Assembly (NCBI RefSeq): GCF_032854445.1
Contig: NC_088307.1
Span: 24,439,953 to 24,503,952, forward strand
DNA: 64,000 nucleotides
Source: Liolophura sinensis
Taxonomy: Eukaryota; Mollusca; Polyplacophora; Chitonida; Chitonidae
Reading direction: 5' to 3'
Below the pieces are notes generated by a model. That model saw only the letters and a program-made list of their open reading frames with translations, was not told the origin of the DNA and did no database searches. Of the stretch, positions 9,003 to 19,765 are shown in pieces; the stretch's first letter is position 1, and each line of letters begins with the position of its first letter. Position numbers and translations under genes: made by a program.

Positions 9003-11068
9003 ATTTATTTTAAGGTTATACAATACAAGTCAGCAATGGAAGGGTTGAACCGCTCTCTTAGTGTACCAGTGGTAAACTAATGCTCGCTTTACTCAAAACC
9101 TGTGTTGCGCTTCACCTCTCAGATGAATGGGCTAATTAATTAAATCAGTTGGCAATTATTTATAATTGTAACTCAATGTTTGCACAGACGCTGTCCGTGG
9201 CCGGGGTTGGGGGCGATTCCCGGCCGCTCGAACAGATGTAGACACAGACAGTAAACCTCGTATCTCCGTATCATGACCATCTGGACAGTTGGTTTATCGT
9301 TTGACCCTCAGGCGAAGAAACCTGGTTAAACCTCAAACATACCATAGACAATATTGCGCACTCATCTGTGACCAATGAAATCTGGCTCCGAACCGTTATG
9401 TCTAATGGGCGTGCGCTGTTGATGGGTCGCTCATGCAGTAGATTGAAGGACTGGGATGTAAGCACCCGTGTAGCATTTACAGTTCACGAAGATGCCCAAA
9501 GTGGCCCTCGCCAATGTCTGGCTGAAATACCGCCCGCCAACGTGGCCTTAAACTTCAATCCTTCATTCTGAATCACCACCTGATGTAGGCCTACCTGGTA
9601 CTGAAATTGTCTAACATTTATGTTAGGGAGAGCGCCTTGAGCCAGTGCTTGTCTTTCAATCCCTGGGACACCCGGGGTTCAAATGCGGCCAAGTACAATG
9701 AATTTGTAGATGGGGCCACCCTGACTATTCTTGGGGCCTTGGTGACACTGAGCGGTAGATGGTTTGCACGGAAATAAATTGCAGTCTGTAAAATGCTAGG
9801 GGTCGATATTTTTTACCTCGAGAACTGTTGTTTCTTCCACCTATATAACTGCCATCGTATAAGTGAAAATTTCCATATCGGGTGGGCATAAAAAATAGGC
9901 CGTACTTTGATGCTGCATTGCTCAAATGGCATGATTTTGTTAATATACTGACCAATTTTCAAGGTAGCTTGAGTAGTCTGAACACAGGGTTAAAATGAAA
10001 ACATAGCCTCAAAAACGCACGTTCCGGTGACTTCACATTGCATCATCTGTAAGGTATCATGAGAGTCGCACGGAAAATTTCACTGAGGATGAACTAAAAG
10101 CACGCTTCAAGGACTGCTGGTAAAAAAATTACTCTTAAGGAGAGTCAGGACTCAAGCAGTTCATGGAAGAAAAGTTAGCGCTCGTCTACCGAGAAGATGG
10201 AGGACCAGTTGGTCAGCTTTTCATGTAAAATAAGGTAGAACATCATTTTGAAATGTCCGGAACATGCGTTTTTGACTCTATCTTGATTTTGGTCCCATGA
10301 AAAGAAATCTTAAAAGATGAAATTGAAATTTGGTCTGTATACTTAGAACATAATGGCTTTTGAGTGTGTAACTTTTTAGAAGCTGACGTAAGAGGGTTTC
10401 GGAGATATTGAGTGTCACTGTCTAGTTATGTTCTTTAGATACACACACATTTCACTCAAAAAGGGGTAAAACAAGTCCACCAGGACTATCTCCGCCATTC
10501 AATTATTTGCTTATAATAATACATGCTTGTGTACTATATCTTCTTTATTATGTTTTATTGTATACATCTGTATTCTGATTGTGACTACACAAACAAAGAA
10601 CAAACAAAAATGTTCGCATTTCCCCTTTATTGGCCCATGTGAATAATCCTTACTTTCCCAGTGGTCTTGGAACAATCAGTTTAGCCTGGCTAACAGACCA
10701 TGCCAGATATCATCGTCTTTTTTCTGTTCTAAATTAATGTTATTCTCATCTGTGTGACATTGCGCTGCCATATGTTCTCAACCAAATCTGTGCATAAAAA
10801 TACGCGCAAATTCAACACACACTACAGAGGCAGTCACAAAACAACTAATCATTGTTCAGATAACTTTGTTCAGTTTTTGTTTTCTAGGTCTTTGAGACCA
10901 GTGGAAAGGAAAGTATAAATCTTTTAAAATCACTTATCACTTAGTCACTAATAGACATCTTTATAAATTTCAAAGACAACTACCGACCATTAAAAATCGT
11001 CTGCTGTAGGAAGTTCAAAGTCTGAACTGATTCTTTTCCACCACTGGACTTTTTTCTCTGTTGTTAGT
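9003..11068. other. Two kilobases of unique intergenic DNA with faint SINE remnants
   Basis: At 9626-9690 a decayed tRNA-like head is suggested by a B-box-like CGGGGTTCAAATGC. At 9815-9870 there is a decayed family A tail (CCATCGTATAAGTGAAAATT). No gene, array or known repeat was seen from 9900 to 11068. Confidence 0.4.
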
Positions 11069-11535
11069 ATAATTAAAGACGTACATCACAGACAGGAACA
11101 CAAGGACAGCAACGACAGTGTGATAGCTGGCAAATCGTCACATGTAACCGTTGAAATACGGCCTCTTGTCAGTTTACCTCAGTCAGGGTTTTATTCCAAC
11201 TTGATTTATTTATTTATTTATTTGATTGGTGTTTTACGCCGTACTCAAGAATATTTCACTTATACGACTGCGGCCAGCATTATGGTGGGAGGAAACCGGG
11301 CAGAGCCCTGCGGATTATTCTAACTGTTCATGTAAATGCATAAATAGTAACAAATTAAACGGCCCCTATCCCCTTGGCTTTAGCAGAATTAGGTAAAAAT
11401 AAATATGCAACGATGCTAGTTACACCTTATTAGACGTCACTCTTCTAGAATTACTCAAAATGCTGTGTTGTCATCACATTTAACATACAATCACATTAGA
11501 ACAATGCAAAGGGACCAGGCCTCGGGGATGCTTAG
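11069..11535 (+). repeat. Family C copy split by a SINE insertion
   Basis: The left part (11069-11200) carries CAGTGTGATAGCTGGCAAA and GAAATACGGCCTCTTGTCAG. The right part (11315-11535) resumes with TTATTCTAACTGTTCATG, TTAGCAGAATTAGGTAAAAA, TAGACGTCACTCTTCTAGAA and CAATGCAAAGGGACCAGGCC. The interruption is the family A SINE at 11201-11314. Confidence 0.85.
11201..11314 (-). mobile_element. 5'-truncated SINE family A nested in family C
   Basis: The plus strand reads (TTTA)n, TTGATTGGTGTTTTACGCCG, TACTCAAGAATATTTCAC and CCAGCATTATGGTGGGAGG. The flanks duplicate the target: TTATTCCAAC (11191-11200) and TTATTCTAAC (11315-11324). The head is missing, as expected of truncated target-primed reverse transcription. 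Confidence 0.88.
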
Positions 11536-12276
11536 TATGTCTTTCTAAGGAGTTACTATTGATGACTTAAGTCTCAAGTTGCTTGATAAATGCGAGTTCT
11601 GATTTTATTTCCAATAACCAAAGCTCTACGGTCTCTCTACATGTAACAGCAAAGCAGCCAATAGTACGTTATTTCAACACAGCGCCCTAAACGTCCCCTG
11701 GGAGAGAACACAGTCCACGATTGGTTTTATTCACAGGTCTTAAAACCCCCACATCTGGCCTCCCACACCGTGAAGGTGTGCAATTTGTAATGACAGAAAG
11801 GGACGGTGTCTGAGGTGTCACGGTCGACACTTGTTCTTCTTGTCGGCGTCACCTTCTTGGGGCTTTATACAGGGCTTCACCTCGGCTATCTCTCCTCGCT
11901 TCACAGAGGACCTCTCAGACATCCTTTCAGTGAGCACTCGAAATGTTGCTACTTGATATTCATGTTTATTAATAATATTCGTATAAACGGTTCTTTCCGT
12001 CAAATTGGCCTCATATAATGACGGGCTGAAAGGAAACGTTTTTCTTAGACACTGCCAATAATTGGGTCTAACCACTGGGTAGCCAAGCCGTATGATTAGT
12101 TGATGTGTTAAATGACAGACGGCGCGGCGAAATGAACATCTGACAACCTAAATTATCACAACCCACGCCACCCCCCGGTTGTCCACACTGCCATTTGTTT
12201 CATTGATATATATGTGTGTGTATCTTGGTGTCTCAGGGTGTTACCGATGATTTTTAAAAGTTAACTGTTAATAACA

Positions 12277-12625
12277 TATAAAGACGTACAGCACAGAGAG
12301 TAAAACCAGAGCAGCGGTGACAGTGTGATAGACGCACAGCATAGAGAGTAAAACCAGAGCAGCGACGACGGTGTGATAGCTGGCAAATGGTCAGACGCAA
12401 TTTGTGAAATATCCTCTTGTCAATTTACCACAGTTAGGGTTTTATTGTAGCCGCCTATGGAGTGCTTAATTAGAAACAAATAACACACATCTATAGCACA
12501 ATGGTGTAAGCAGAATTAGGTCCAATAGTATATGCAAGGATGTTAATTGCAATAGAATATATTAAAACAATGTTACACATTTAATAAACAGACACATTAA
12601 AACAATGCAAAGGGACAAGTCGCTG
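12277..12625 (+). repeat. Family C copy with a two-unit start of the 48-bp repeat
   Basis: AGAGAGTAAAACCAGAGCAG occurs twice, 48 bp apart, before GTGATAGCTGGCAAATGG. The 3' blocks AAGCAGAATTAGGTCCAATA and CAATGCAAAGGGACAAG follow. It is an intermediate between single-unit copies and the long array at 56.9 kb. Confidence 0.8.
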
Positions 12626-12792
12626 CTTGGGTCAGTCGTTGTACGACAGCCAATATGTGAAGACTACAGCATGCAGATGAAAACTATAGCAGGGACAGCA
12701 GCTATATATACAGTTGTCAGATCAGTTAGGGTTTGTCAGGTACACGTGACGAAGGGACATGTGATACCAGTCACTCTGTTTGAATTATGTGT

Positions 12793-12930
12793 TTGGGGTT
12801 TTACGCCGTGCTCAAGAATATTTAACTTACACCATGGCGTCCAGCATGATGGTTGGAGGAAACAGGACGGAGCCCTTGGAAAACCCACAACCATCGGCAG
12901 AGTATTGGCAGACCTTCTCATGTGTATACG
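12793..12930 (-). mobile_element. SINE family A, diverged
   Basis: GTTTTACGCCGTGCTCAAGA, ACCATGGCGTCCAGCATGAT, GGAGGAAACAGGACGGAGCC and AAACCCACAACCATCGGCAG follow the family consensus with many transitions. No target duplication was identified. Frames on both strands are repeat-derived. Confidence 0.75.
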
Positions 12931-13367
12931 ACCACTAGCCACATAGGTTTCGCTCAGATTCACACAACCCTTGCGTACAGTGTTAAACCTCATAGAATCA
13001 AATGGATAAACAAATTAAATAAAGTTAATGTCTGCAAAGTGCATTCTGATGTAATAAAGAGTGATGTCCGTAATGAACAGGCCTGGTGTGGATATACATC
13101 AAGGTTAAGAAGCAGTAAATTAATTAACACGTAGGCATACAAGGTGACAAAAAAAATAACAAAACTTAGAAACTTCACTTCAAGTTTTACTGTTGATTGT
13201 AAAAAATATGAAGTGTTTTGCTTCATTGGTGTAGATTTGCTTTTTTTCTACAAAACGTTTGTTTATCGTGGAAAAAATGGCATATAACCTTTTTGGAATC
13301 CCTCTTGTATATTTTACTTTTAGCAGAGAAAAGAACCACTATTATTTTACTAGGGTAACCCTGTCAG

Positions 13368-13475
13368 AGAAGTATGATAGACTTCAGTGTGTGGAGTAAA
13401 ACCACAACAGCGACGACTTTGTGATGTATGTTTTTGGCGAATGGTCTCACATAAGCAGTGAAAATCTAATCAGTA
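13368..13475 (+). repeat. Family C, degraded fragment
   Basis: Diverged GTGGAGTAAAACCACAACAG, CGACGACTTTGTGAT and GGCGAATGGTCTCACATAA blocks are in canonical order. Confidence 0.5.
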
Positions 13476-13584
13476 AGGAAAACCTACACATAAAAAGAGA
13501 AACAATCTGTTAAATTTAAGAGACCGTCTCTTGTCTGAGTGACCCTAGAATGTTTTCTGCTATTGCAGCACATTGTTCTGTTAA

Positions 13585-13765
13585 ATATAACACACCTATT
13601 CTATTAATTTAAGATAAAGATTCTATTAAACTAACGGGATATTATGTTGAGTATGACAAATTATTATGCTATAATAACAGAATACATTTTAGCAACACTC
13701 AGAGAACACACTTTCTGTTAAAATTAACAGATTAATATCTTGATTGTAAGAAAAGACAACATAAC
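13585..13765 (+). repeat. Family G AT-rich repeat, copy 1
   Basis: ATTCTATTAATTTAAGATAA, CACTCAGAGAACACACTTT and AAAATTAACAGATTA match 63630-63785 in order and spacing. Confidence 0.6.
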
Positions 13766-14144
13766 ATAGATTACGAATATGAATAACCATAACTAAAGAT
13801 ACAAGAGGATTTGTTTACCTAATTCATTTGTTGGAATTCTTTTATTTTTTTTATTTTATTCCGTCAAGTTCAGGGAAATAAACACAACAACAATGCCGTA
13901 CACTAACACCACATGAGAACACCGTTAACAGCAGACCCAAAAACAAATTTATTTACAGCGCGAAATGTCATGAAAATGTCGTGAAATAAAATCCCATTTG
14001 GTCAATTTTTAATTTCAGTGCTTAACAAAAATGTAACGAAAAACTTTAACTACGCAGAATAAATGATTAGTTGATAAATCGATTTAGTAAAACGGGTTTC
14101 TTACTTTTTGAAACCGCCCATGAAACTCGTTCGTTTAACATTAT

Positions 14145-14310
14145 TAAAGAGCCACGGCACAGAGAGTTAAAACAGAGCATCGATGGCAGTGTGACATGTG
14201 AAAAATGGTTAGACGTAACCGGTGAAATACCCTTTTGTTAACTTACCTCAGTTTTGGTTTATTCTAACTGTTCATGTAGAGCGTAAATAGTAGCAAATAT
14301 TACACCCCAG
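14145..14310 (+). repeat. Family C fragment
   Basis: CACGGCACAGAGAGTTAAAA, GTAACCGGTGAAATACCC and TTATTCTAACTGTTCATGTA. The 3' half is absent. Confidence 0.6.
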
Positions 14311-14589
14311 TACCATTTAAATGTCATTTTCATAGGCTCCTTGTTTTAGTGGAAATGTGTTTTCCTCAAGGTATTTTACGGTATTTTAATTTTACATGGT
14401 TTCCTCGACTCAATGTACCTGGATCGAAGGTGAGCCCAGGGATTACTATGTCTGTGTTAATTAGTAGAACAGGTAAGCCGATGTGCGAAATGCCTTTGTT
14501 CAGGTAATAGTGTTAATGATTACAGGTACGTCGTGACCTGAGTCACTCAGCCAGCCTGTCCACCTTTCATAATGTATTGCACTACTGCC

Positions 14590-14705
14590 TGGTTTGTAAA
14601 AGGTCACGCACAACCAGTGAAACACAGTGTCTTGTCTGTTTACCTTAATTAGTATTTCATTCTGACTGTTCATGTGAATGCTTAAAGAGTAAACTGTTCG
14701 GTGTA
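14590..14705 (+). repeat. Family C fragment
   Basis: CAACCAGTGAAACACAGTGT, TCATTCTGACTGTTCATGTG and AATGCTTAAAGAGTAAAC. Only the middle section remains. Confidence 0.55.
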
Positions 14706-14760
14706 GCCACATTATGCAATCTACATAGTTTGCTTTCTGCGTGCTATTTTGTCATGGAAG

Positions 14761-14781
14761 TGACGTCATGTAGTGACGTCA
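14761..14781. promoter_or_regulatory. Tandem perfect CRE palindromes
   Basis: TGACGTCA occurs at 14761-14768 and again at 14774-14781, 13 bp apart, and a TGACATCA variant follows near 14801. These are consensus CREB/ATF sites. No gene is adjacent, so function is unknown. Confidence 0.45.
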
Positions 14782-14894
14782 TATCGGTAGCTTTATGCAG
14801 TGACATCACTGGTTCAACTCACAATTTAGCCTTAAGGGAGTACTATGATCTAAAAGGTATCCTTTAATATGATATTTCAAATAGATATTCGCCG

Positions 14895-15120
14895 TACATG
14901 TGTATCTAGACGTCAAAACTGACAATCGTATACCAGCCGTCGCAAGGTCAGCAATCGTAAAACCAATTCCCCAAACGACCTTCAACACAAAGGACCGAAC
15001 TAAGAAAGTATATAAAACTAACCGTCGAAACAAAAAGTATATAGTACGAAATTGGGACATTCAAAAGAGACGTAATCAACAGGTTTCAATGATGATGGAA
15101 GAGCGCAATGAATGAAATCA
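14895..15120 (-). repeat. Family D interspersed repeat
   Basis: Plus-strand reading: CAATCGTATACCAGCCGTCG, CAATCGTAAAACCAATTCCC, GAACTAAGAAAGTATATAAA and CAACAGGTTTCAATGATG. The overlapping frames on both strands are repeat sequence. Confidence 0.75.
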
Positions 15121-15124
15121 TTAT

Positions 15125-16398
15125 CCAGATCTTGTACCGTGCTAGTTTATTATAAGTTGTCGATAGTTAGATTGTGTATTGCGACTGCAACTGTTCATAT
15201 GTCCAACCTGTCGATATAATTCAACACGATGAATACGACCTCTTTATAGCCCCGAGTTAAGAGAACTCCTGGTTATGCAATGCGTAAAATGTCATAAAAT
15301 TTAAGTACAATGACGTTAATGAAAAGTGTTATAGACATTTACTCCGTGTGAGGCAAAGGAAAGATGGATAACAGATGTTGAATAGCCCACCATTCATTAC
15401 CATTTATACTTCAGTAATTGTAACCCCGTTGAGTACGTCTATGGTAAAAAAAAAAGAAAAAAAAGGGAGATATGCAAGTCATACAAGATATGATAACTTT
15501 ATAGGCGTTATTATTCAACATTTACACATGTACGGGTATTACTTCTATGCATGCTGCCAAAATGACTTTTCCTCATAACCGCTTCTCCCTCGATGTATTG
15601 GCTTTCCCACTACACCGTGTCGTCTTACTTTATCCTCACAATAAAACTTTGCACCGGTAAGGGTTTTTTTGCCTGTGCATTAATCCGTTGGGCGTTGAGA
15701 TTATGGTAAGCTGGTTCGATTCTCCAGCTAGACAAAAGGCTTGTCTTGGCGCTGAGCGCGCTCGAAATGCGCTCAGACCTCGCGTGATGCTGATTTCACT
15801 CGCTGATTACCTGTTCGCTGAAGCGCCTGAAATATTGCGGGCCTGAACGAAAGCATCTGTGTGTGCTGATGCACAGGTAGCGTGATAGAAGCTCCTGGTA
15901 ATTCCTTTTATAGATGACGAAGAGATATCGCCATATGTTCAGGGAAAATTAGCTATTCAGTGGACCGTAAATATTCGAAAAAAATTCTTCAGGCCCACGA
16001 ACACATGTAGAAATGATATAACTGCATGGAGGTATAGAGATTAAATGACTTCACTGCAGTTTTATTCCATGCAGAAACATTCGACTGTTGTTAATGATTG
16101 ATGTGATTTGCGTAACGAATATATACGAGACAAAACGATAAATTTTTTTTTATTTGTATCTATTTGTCTAATCACGCCTTCCCGGAGAAATGTTCATTTG
16201 TACGCTGGGGGGTGGGGGGTCAGTTTTGTTGATGGAGGAAATTAGAGTGCACGGAGAAAACATTTGGCAAGTTATATATACTATCGAACTATTCTATGTG
16301 TGGCGTGCATGAAAATTGTACCCAGTTGGTGCAAGACAAGTGAATCGTCTTCAAAGAATGTAGGACTGAGCAAACGATCTATTTCCAGCAATGTATCA
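15125..16398. other. Unique intergenic DNA with one tRNA-like patch
   Basis: Around 15685-15740, GTTGAGATTATGGTAAGCTG and GGTTCGATTCTCCAGC resemble a tRNA B-box arm and may be a decayed SINE head. A GC-richer block follows to about 15860. No coding evidence. Confidence 0.35.
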
Positions 16399-16410
16399 CG
16401 AACAATTAGA

Positions 16411-16566
16411 TTTATTTATTTATTTATTTGATTGGTGTTTCACGCTGTACTCAAGAATATTTCACTTATACGAAGGCGGTCGACGGGCCCAAAGCCCGGG
16501 GTCATTATGCTGCGCTAAGCGCGCTAACCAACTGAGCAACCCCACAACACCCCCCACCCCCACCCC
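16411..16566 (-). mobile_element. SINE family A with a perfect 12-bp target-site duplication
   Basis: CGAACAATTAGA occurs at 16399-16410 and again at 16567-16578. Between them, on the plus strand, are (TTTA)n, GATTGGTGTTTCACGCTGTA, CTCAAGAATATTTCACTTA and then a tRNA-like GCGCTAACCAACTGAGC. The centre is deleted relative to the 228-bp copy, leaving 156 bp. The CCCCCACCCCC stretch next to the right duplication is the 5' end of the element. Confidence 0.88.
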
Positions 16567-16590
16567 CGAACAATTAGAGGGAAGACGTTT

Positions 16591-16670
16591 AAAAAAAAAA
16601 CGGGTTTGAACCCACACCACGTGTGACAGTGGCTTGAGGTCTGACACCTCACCACTCAGCTAAGATCCGA
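16591..16670 (-). repeat. tRNA-Leu-like sequence with a T10 terminator (SINE head or tRNA pseudogene)
   Basis: Reading the minus strand: a perfect A-box-like TTAGCTGAGTGG near 16662-16652, then GTCAGACCTCAAGCC in the position of a leucine tRNA anticodon arm, a long variable arm CACTGTCACACGTGGTG, a B-box GGGTTCAAACCC (16613-16602) and a run of ten T (16600-16591). The acceptor stem is not closed, so it is unlikely to be a working tRNA. The class II (Leu or Ser) architecture and immediate oligo-T suggest a polymerase III unit. Confidence 0.55.
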
Positions 16671-16754
16671 TGCCTATTCCAATACTAATAAATATTACTA
16701 TAAATCAACACCATGGCAGTTGTACGCCTCTTCCTGAAATACAGTTAACAACAA

Positions 16755-17030
16755 ATCCACAAAATTCCGTCCTAATTTCATACTTTATATACTTTCTTAG
16801 TTATTTGGCGTTAAACGTCGTTTTGGAAATCGGCCTGGCAATTATTGACCCTCAACGTCCATTCTGGTTGACGGCTGGTGTATGGATGTCTATTTCGACA
16901 CATAGATTCAGGCTGTATTCTCCATTGCCACAATTGGCAAATTATGTACAGAAATGTTGAAGACCGCCAAGGTCACTATAGTGAAGCGATGAGACAGAAA
17001 GTGATCTCAGAAAAAGAAATAAACAAGAGA
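16755..17030 (+). repeat. Family D, longest copy with 3' extension
   Basis: Blocks TTTCATACTTTATATACTTT, CTGGCAATTATTGACCCTCA and GGTTGACGGCTGGTGTATG are followed by a 3' segment CAATTGGCAAATTATGTACA, ACCGCCAAGGTCACTATAG and GAGACAGAAAGTGATCTCAG. That 3' segment also occurs alone at 25835-25925. Confidence 0.75.
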
Positions 17031-17064
17031 AAATATGTCAAAGCTTTTATTCTTATCAATCAAT

Positions 17065-17225
17065 TCCAGCTCATGCTGAAAAGGTCTGTCTGTAACCTGC
17101 GGATGGTTGTGGGTTTCCCCCGGGCTCTGTCCGGTTTCCTCCCACCATAATGCTGGCCGCCGTCGTATAAGCGAAATATTCTTGAGTACGACATAAAACA
17201 CCAGTCAAATACATAATAAATATTT
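17065..17225 (+). mobile_element. SINE family A, 5'-truncated
   Basis: Begins at CCAGCTCATGCTG and continues with AACCTGCGGATGGTTGTGGG, CCCACCATAATGCTGGCCGC, CGTCGTATAAGCGAAATATT and AACACCAGTCAAATACATAA. It lacks the head and about 20 bp of the middle. Confidence 0.85.
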
Positions 17226-17539
17226 CTATTTATATTTGATATATATAGATCCCCCTTATCTAAAGTACACGCAACATAATTCCACCGTGCCACCTAAAGC
17301 CATTTCTCTAGACCTTAACAAGCTGATCTTTGTCGCAGGTGGTCAGAAGATCAAACTTCTTTAATATTTTAGGTTTCGACTTTTGACATTCAAAATATCG
17401 TATACATGTGTATCTATAAACGAGGTAAGTGAACTTTGCAAATAAAAATAATAATACACATCTCAGCTTCAACTGTTAAGAGTCACTTAATATTGTAAAA
17501 TTTATTCATGGATCTGACCTTTACTCTCACCGTTTGGTA

Positions 17540-17740
17540 CATTTCGATTGCAGACTGTCATCATGCAAGGTTGCATTGGCCAAAATTCTGTCGTCATTGA
17601 AAACCGTTGAGTGTTTCTCTTTGCACGAATCAGCCCTATTTTCGTACTTTATATATTTTCTTAGTTTTTTGGTGGCTTGTGTTGAACGTTGTTTTGGATT
17701 TCGGCCTTGCGATTATTAACCTGGAACGTCTGTTATAGCT
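17540..17740 (+). repeat. Family D leader into the 45-bp array
   Basis: GTTGAGTGTTTCTCTTTGCA, TTTCGTACTTTATATATTTT and CTTGCGATTATTAACCTGG precede the array exactly where single-copy family D elements have one GGTATACGAATGTCTG unit. Confidence 0.75.
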
Positions 17741-18545
17741 GACAGCTGTCATAGGAATGTCTGTTTCGACGCATAGATTATGGCTGAGTGCTGGTATAGG
17801 AATATCTGTTTCGACGCATAGATTATGGCTGAGGGCTGGTATAGGAATGTCTGTTTCGACGCATAAATAATGGCTGAGGGCTGGTATAGGAATGTCTGTT
17901 CCGACGCATAGATTATGGCTGAGTGCTGGTATAGGAATGTCTGTTTCGACGCATAGATTATGGCTGAGGGCTGGTATAGGAATGTTTGTTTCGACGCATA
18001 GATTATGGCTGAGGGCTGGTATAGGAATGTCTGTTCCGACGCATAGATTATGGCTGAGGGCTGGTATAGGAATGTTTGTTTCGACGCATAGATTATGGCT
18101 GAGTGCTGGTATAGGAATGTCTGTTCCGACGCATAGATTATGGCTGAGGGCTGGTATAGGAATGTCTGTTTCGACGTATAGATTATGGCTGAGGGCTGGT
18201 ATAGGAATGTCTGTTCCGACGCATAGATTATGGCTGAGGGCTGGTATAGGAATGTCTGTTTCGACGCATAGATTATGGCTGAGGGCTGGTATAGGAATGT
18301 TTGTTTCGACGCATAGATTATGGCTGAGTGCTGGTATAGGAATGTCTGTTCCGACGCATAGATAATGGCTGAAGGCTTGTATAGGAATGTCTGTTTCGAC
18401 ACATGGATTATGGCTGGTGGCTGGTGTAGGAATGTCTGCTTCGAAGAATTGATCATGGCAGACGGCCTATATGCAGATGTCTGTTTTGAGGCTTCGATTA
18501 TGGCTGTCCACCGTTATAAAGATGACTGTTTCGAGGCCTGGATTC
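17741..18545 (+). repeat. 45-bp minisatellite grown from family D, about 17 units
   Basis: The unit holds GCTGGTATAGGAATGTCTG, TTTCGACGCATAGATTATGG and CTGAG. It is the CTGGTATACGAATGTC / TTCGACGCATAG stretch of family D. Variants GTTCCGACG versus GTTTCGACG and GAGTG versus GAGGG alternate in a higher-order pattern, and the last three units (18380-18545) diverge strongly. Because 45 is a multiple of three, the minus strand is open for 235 codons (15-residue period YQPSAIIYASKQTFL) and the plus strand for 157. No start context, splice site or family match supports translation. Confidence 0.93.
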
Positions 18546-18883
18546 GGTTTGCGGGGTTTACACGCGCAAAAACTCATGTATATTGCTTCAGGTATTTTTG
18601 ATTGATTCATGTTGTACTTTGCTGAATTACACGCAAGTCTCATTTTCCACCTGACTGTGCATGAAGAGGAGATAGCACAAATTAAAATCATACATATACA
18701 GACTATATACTACGTTTTTATACCACCTTCACGCAGTGCGATTTGATGTATCAGCTCGTCGAATTCGAAACTTTGAAACTTTGAAACTTCTCATTCACTC
18801 ATTAAATGCTGTCCAGGAAAAAAAACATGGTTTTTCAACATGGTAAAATGCATTTACAAACTTTAGATTCTACAGTAGCTTTA

Positions 18884-19112
18884 TTGAGAAGAGTATCGTC
18901 ACCGTATTGAGAAGAGTATCGTCACCGTATTCAGAAGAGTAGCGTCACCGTATTGAGAAGAGTAGCGTCACCGTATTGAGAAGAGTATCGTCACCGTATT
19001 GAGAAGAGTATCGTCACCGTATTGAGAAGAGTAGCGTCACCGTATTGAGAAGAGTATCGTCGCCGTATTGAGAAGATTATCGTCACCGTATTGAGAAGAG
19101 TAGCGTCACAAC
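18884..19112. repeat. 23-bp minisatellite, about 10 units
   Basis: The unit is GTATTGAGAAGAGTATCGTC plus ACC, with TATCGTC and TAGCGTC variants. It lies 340 bp beyond the 45-bp array and is unrelated to it in sequence. Confidence 0.93.
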
Positions 19113-19439
19113 AGGTTTTTGCCATTTAACTCAAGCAAACTCCTAGCTTTCGTCAGTCAAAATGCATAACCATATACTGGATATATATTGATACCCTCTA
19201 GGTCACTACAGGCCACCGTAGAAACTGATGTTTTATATCCATTTTACCCGGTAGAACAAACTCTTGAAAAAAAAAATGGAACTATTCTCCTGGAAAGTGT
19301 TAAAAGGTCTTCATCTTTACTTCATTTCAGTGTTTTCTTTGTCTTTCATTGCTGTTTGAGTAGCACCTGTTGTCATTCCTGATTAGACCTACTCTCATTT
19401 CTGCCGGTTTTACTACAGCTACGGTTTTTGTACTATATA

Positions 19440-19765
19440 TTTAACTGGCACAGAGAGTAAAATCAGAAGAGCGCCGACAATGTGATAGTTGGCAAATGGT
19501 CACGAGTAACGGGTGAAATACAGCCTAGCTGTGGTGAAACTTTCCAGTTTAGCTAGGGTTTATTCCGACTGTGCATGTAAATGCTTAAATAATAGCGAAT
19601 TACACACCCCTGGTAACATAGCTTAAGCAGAAACACGTAAAGAAAATAAAGTGCTGTTAATTGTAACATATTAGAGATCACTGGTCTAGTAATGCTGTGT
19701 TGTCATTAAATTTAACATACAATAGCATTAATGCAATGTAAACAGACCAGGCCTGGGGATGCTTA
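19440..19765 (+). repeat. Family C, near full length, single unit
   Basis: GGCACAGAGAGTAAAATCAG, CAATGTGATAGTTGGCAAAT, TTATTCCGACTGTGCATGTA, CTTAAGCAGAAACACGTAAA and AGACCAGGCCTGGGGATGCT. A good reference for the un-expanded form. Confidence 0.8.

Noticed and set aside
8622..9080. 152-codon frame with hydrophobic 21-residue repeats, resembling a membrane protein
   Set aside because: It is the 63-bp expansion of family C read in frame; the same DNA recurs as a non-coding repeat elsewhere.
16591..16670. A functional tRNA gene
   Set aside because: The acceptor stem does not close and the sequence stops in oligo-T right after the B-box, so it is a SINE head or pseudogene.
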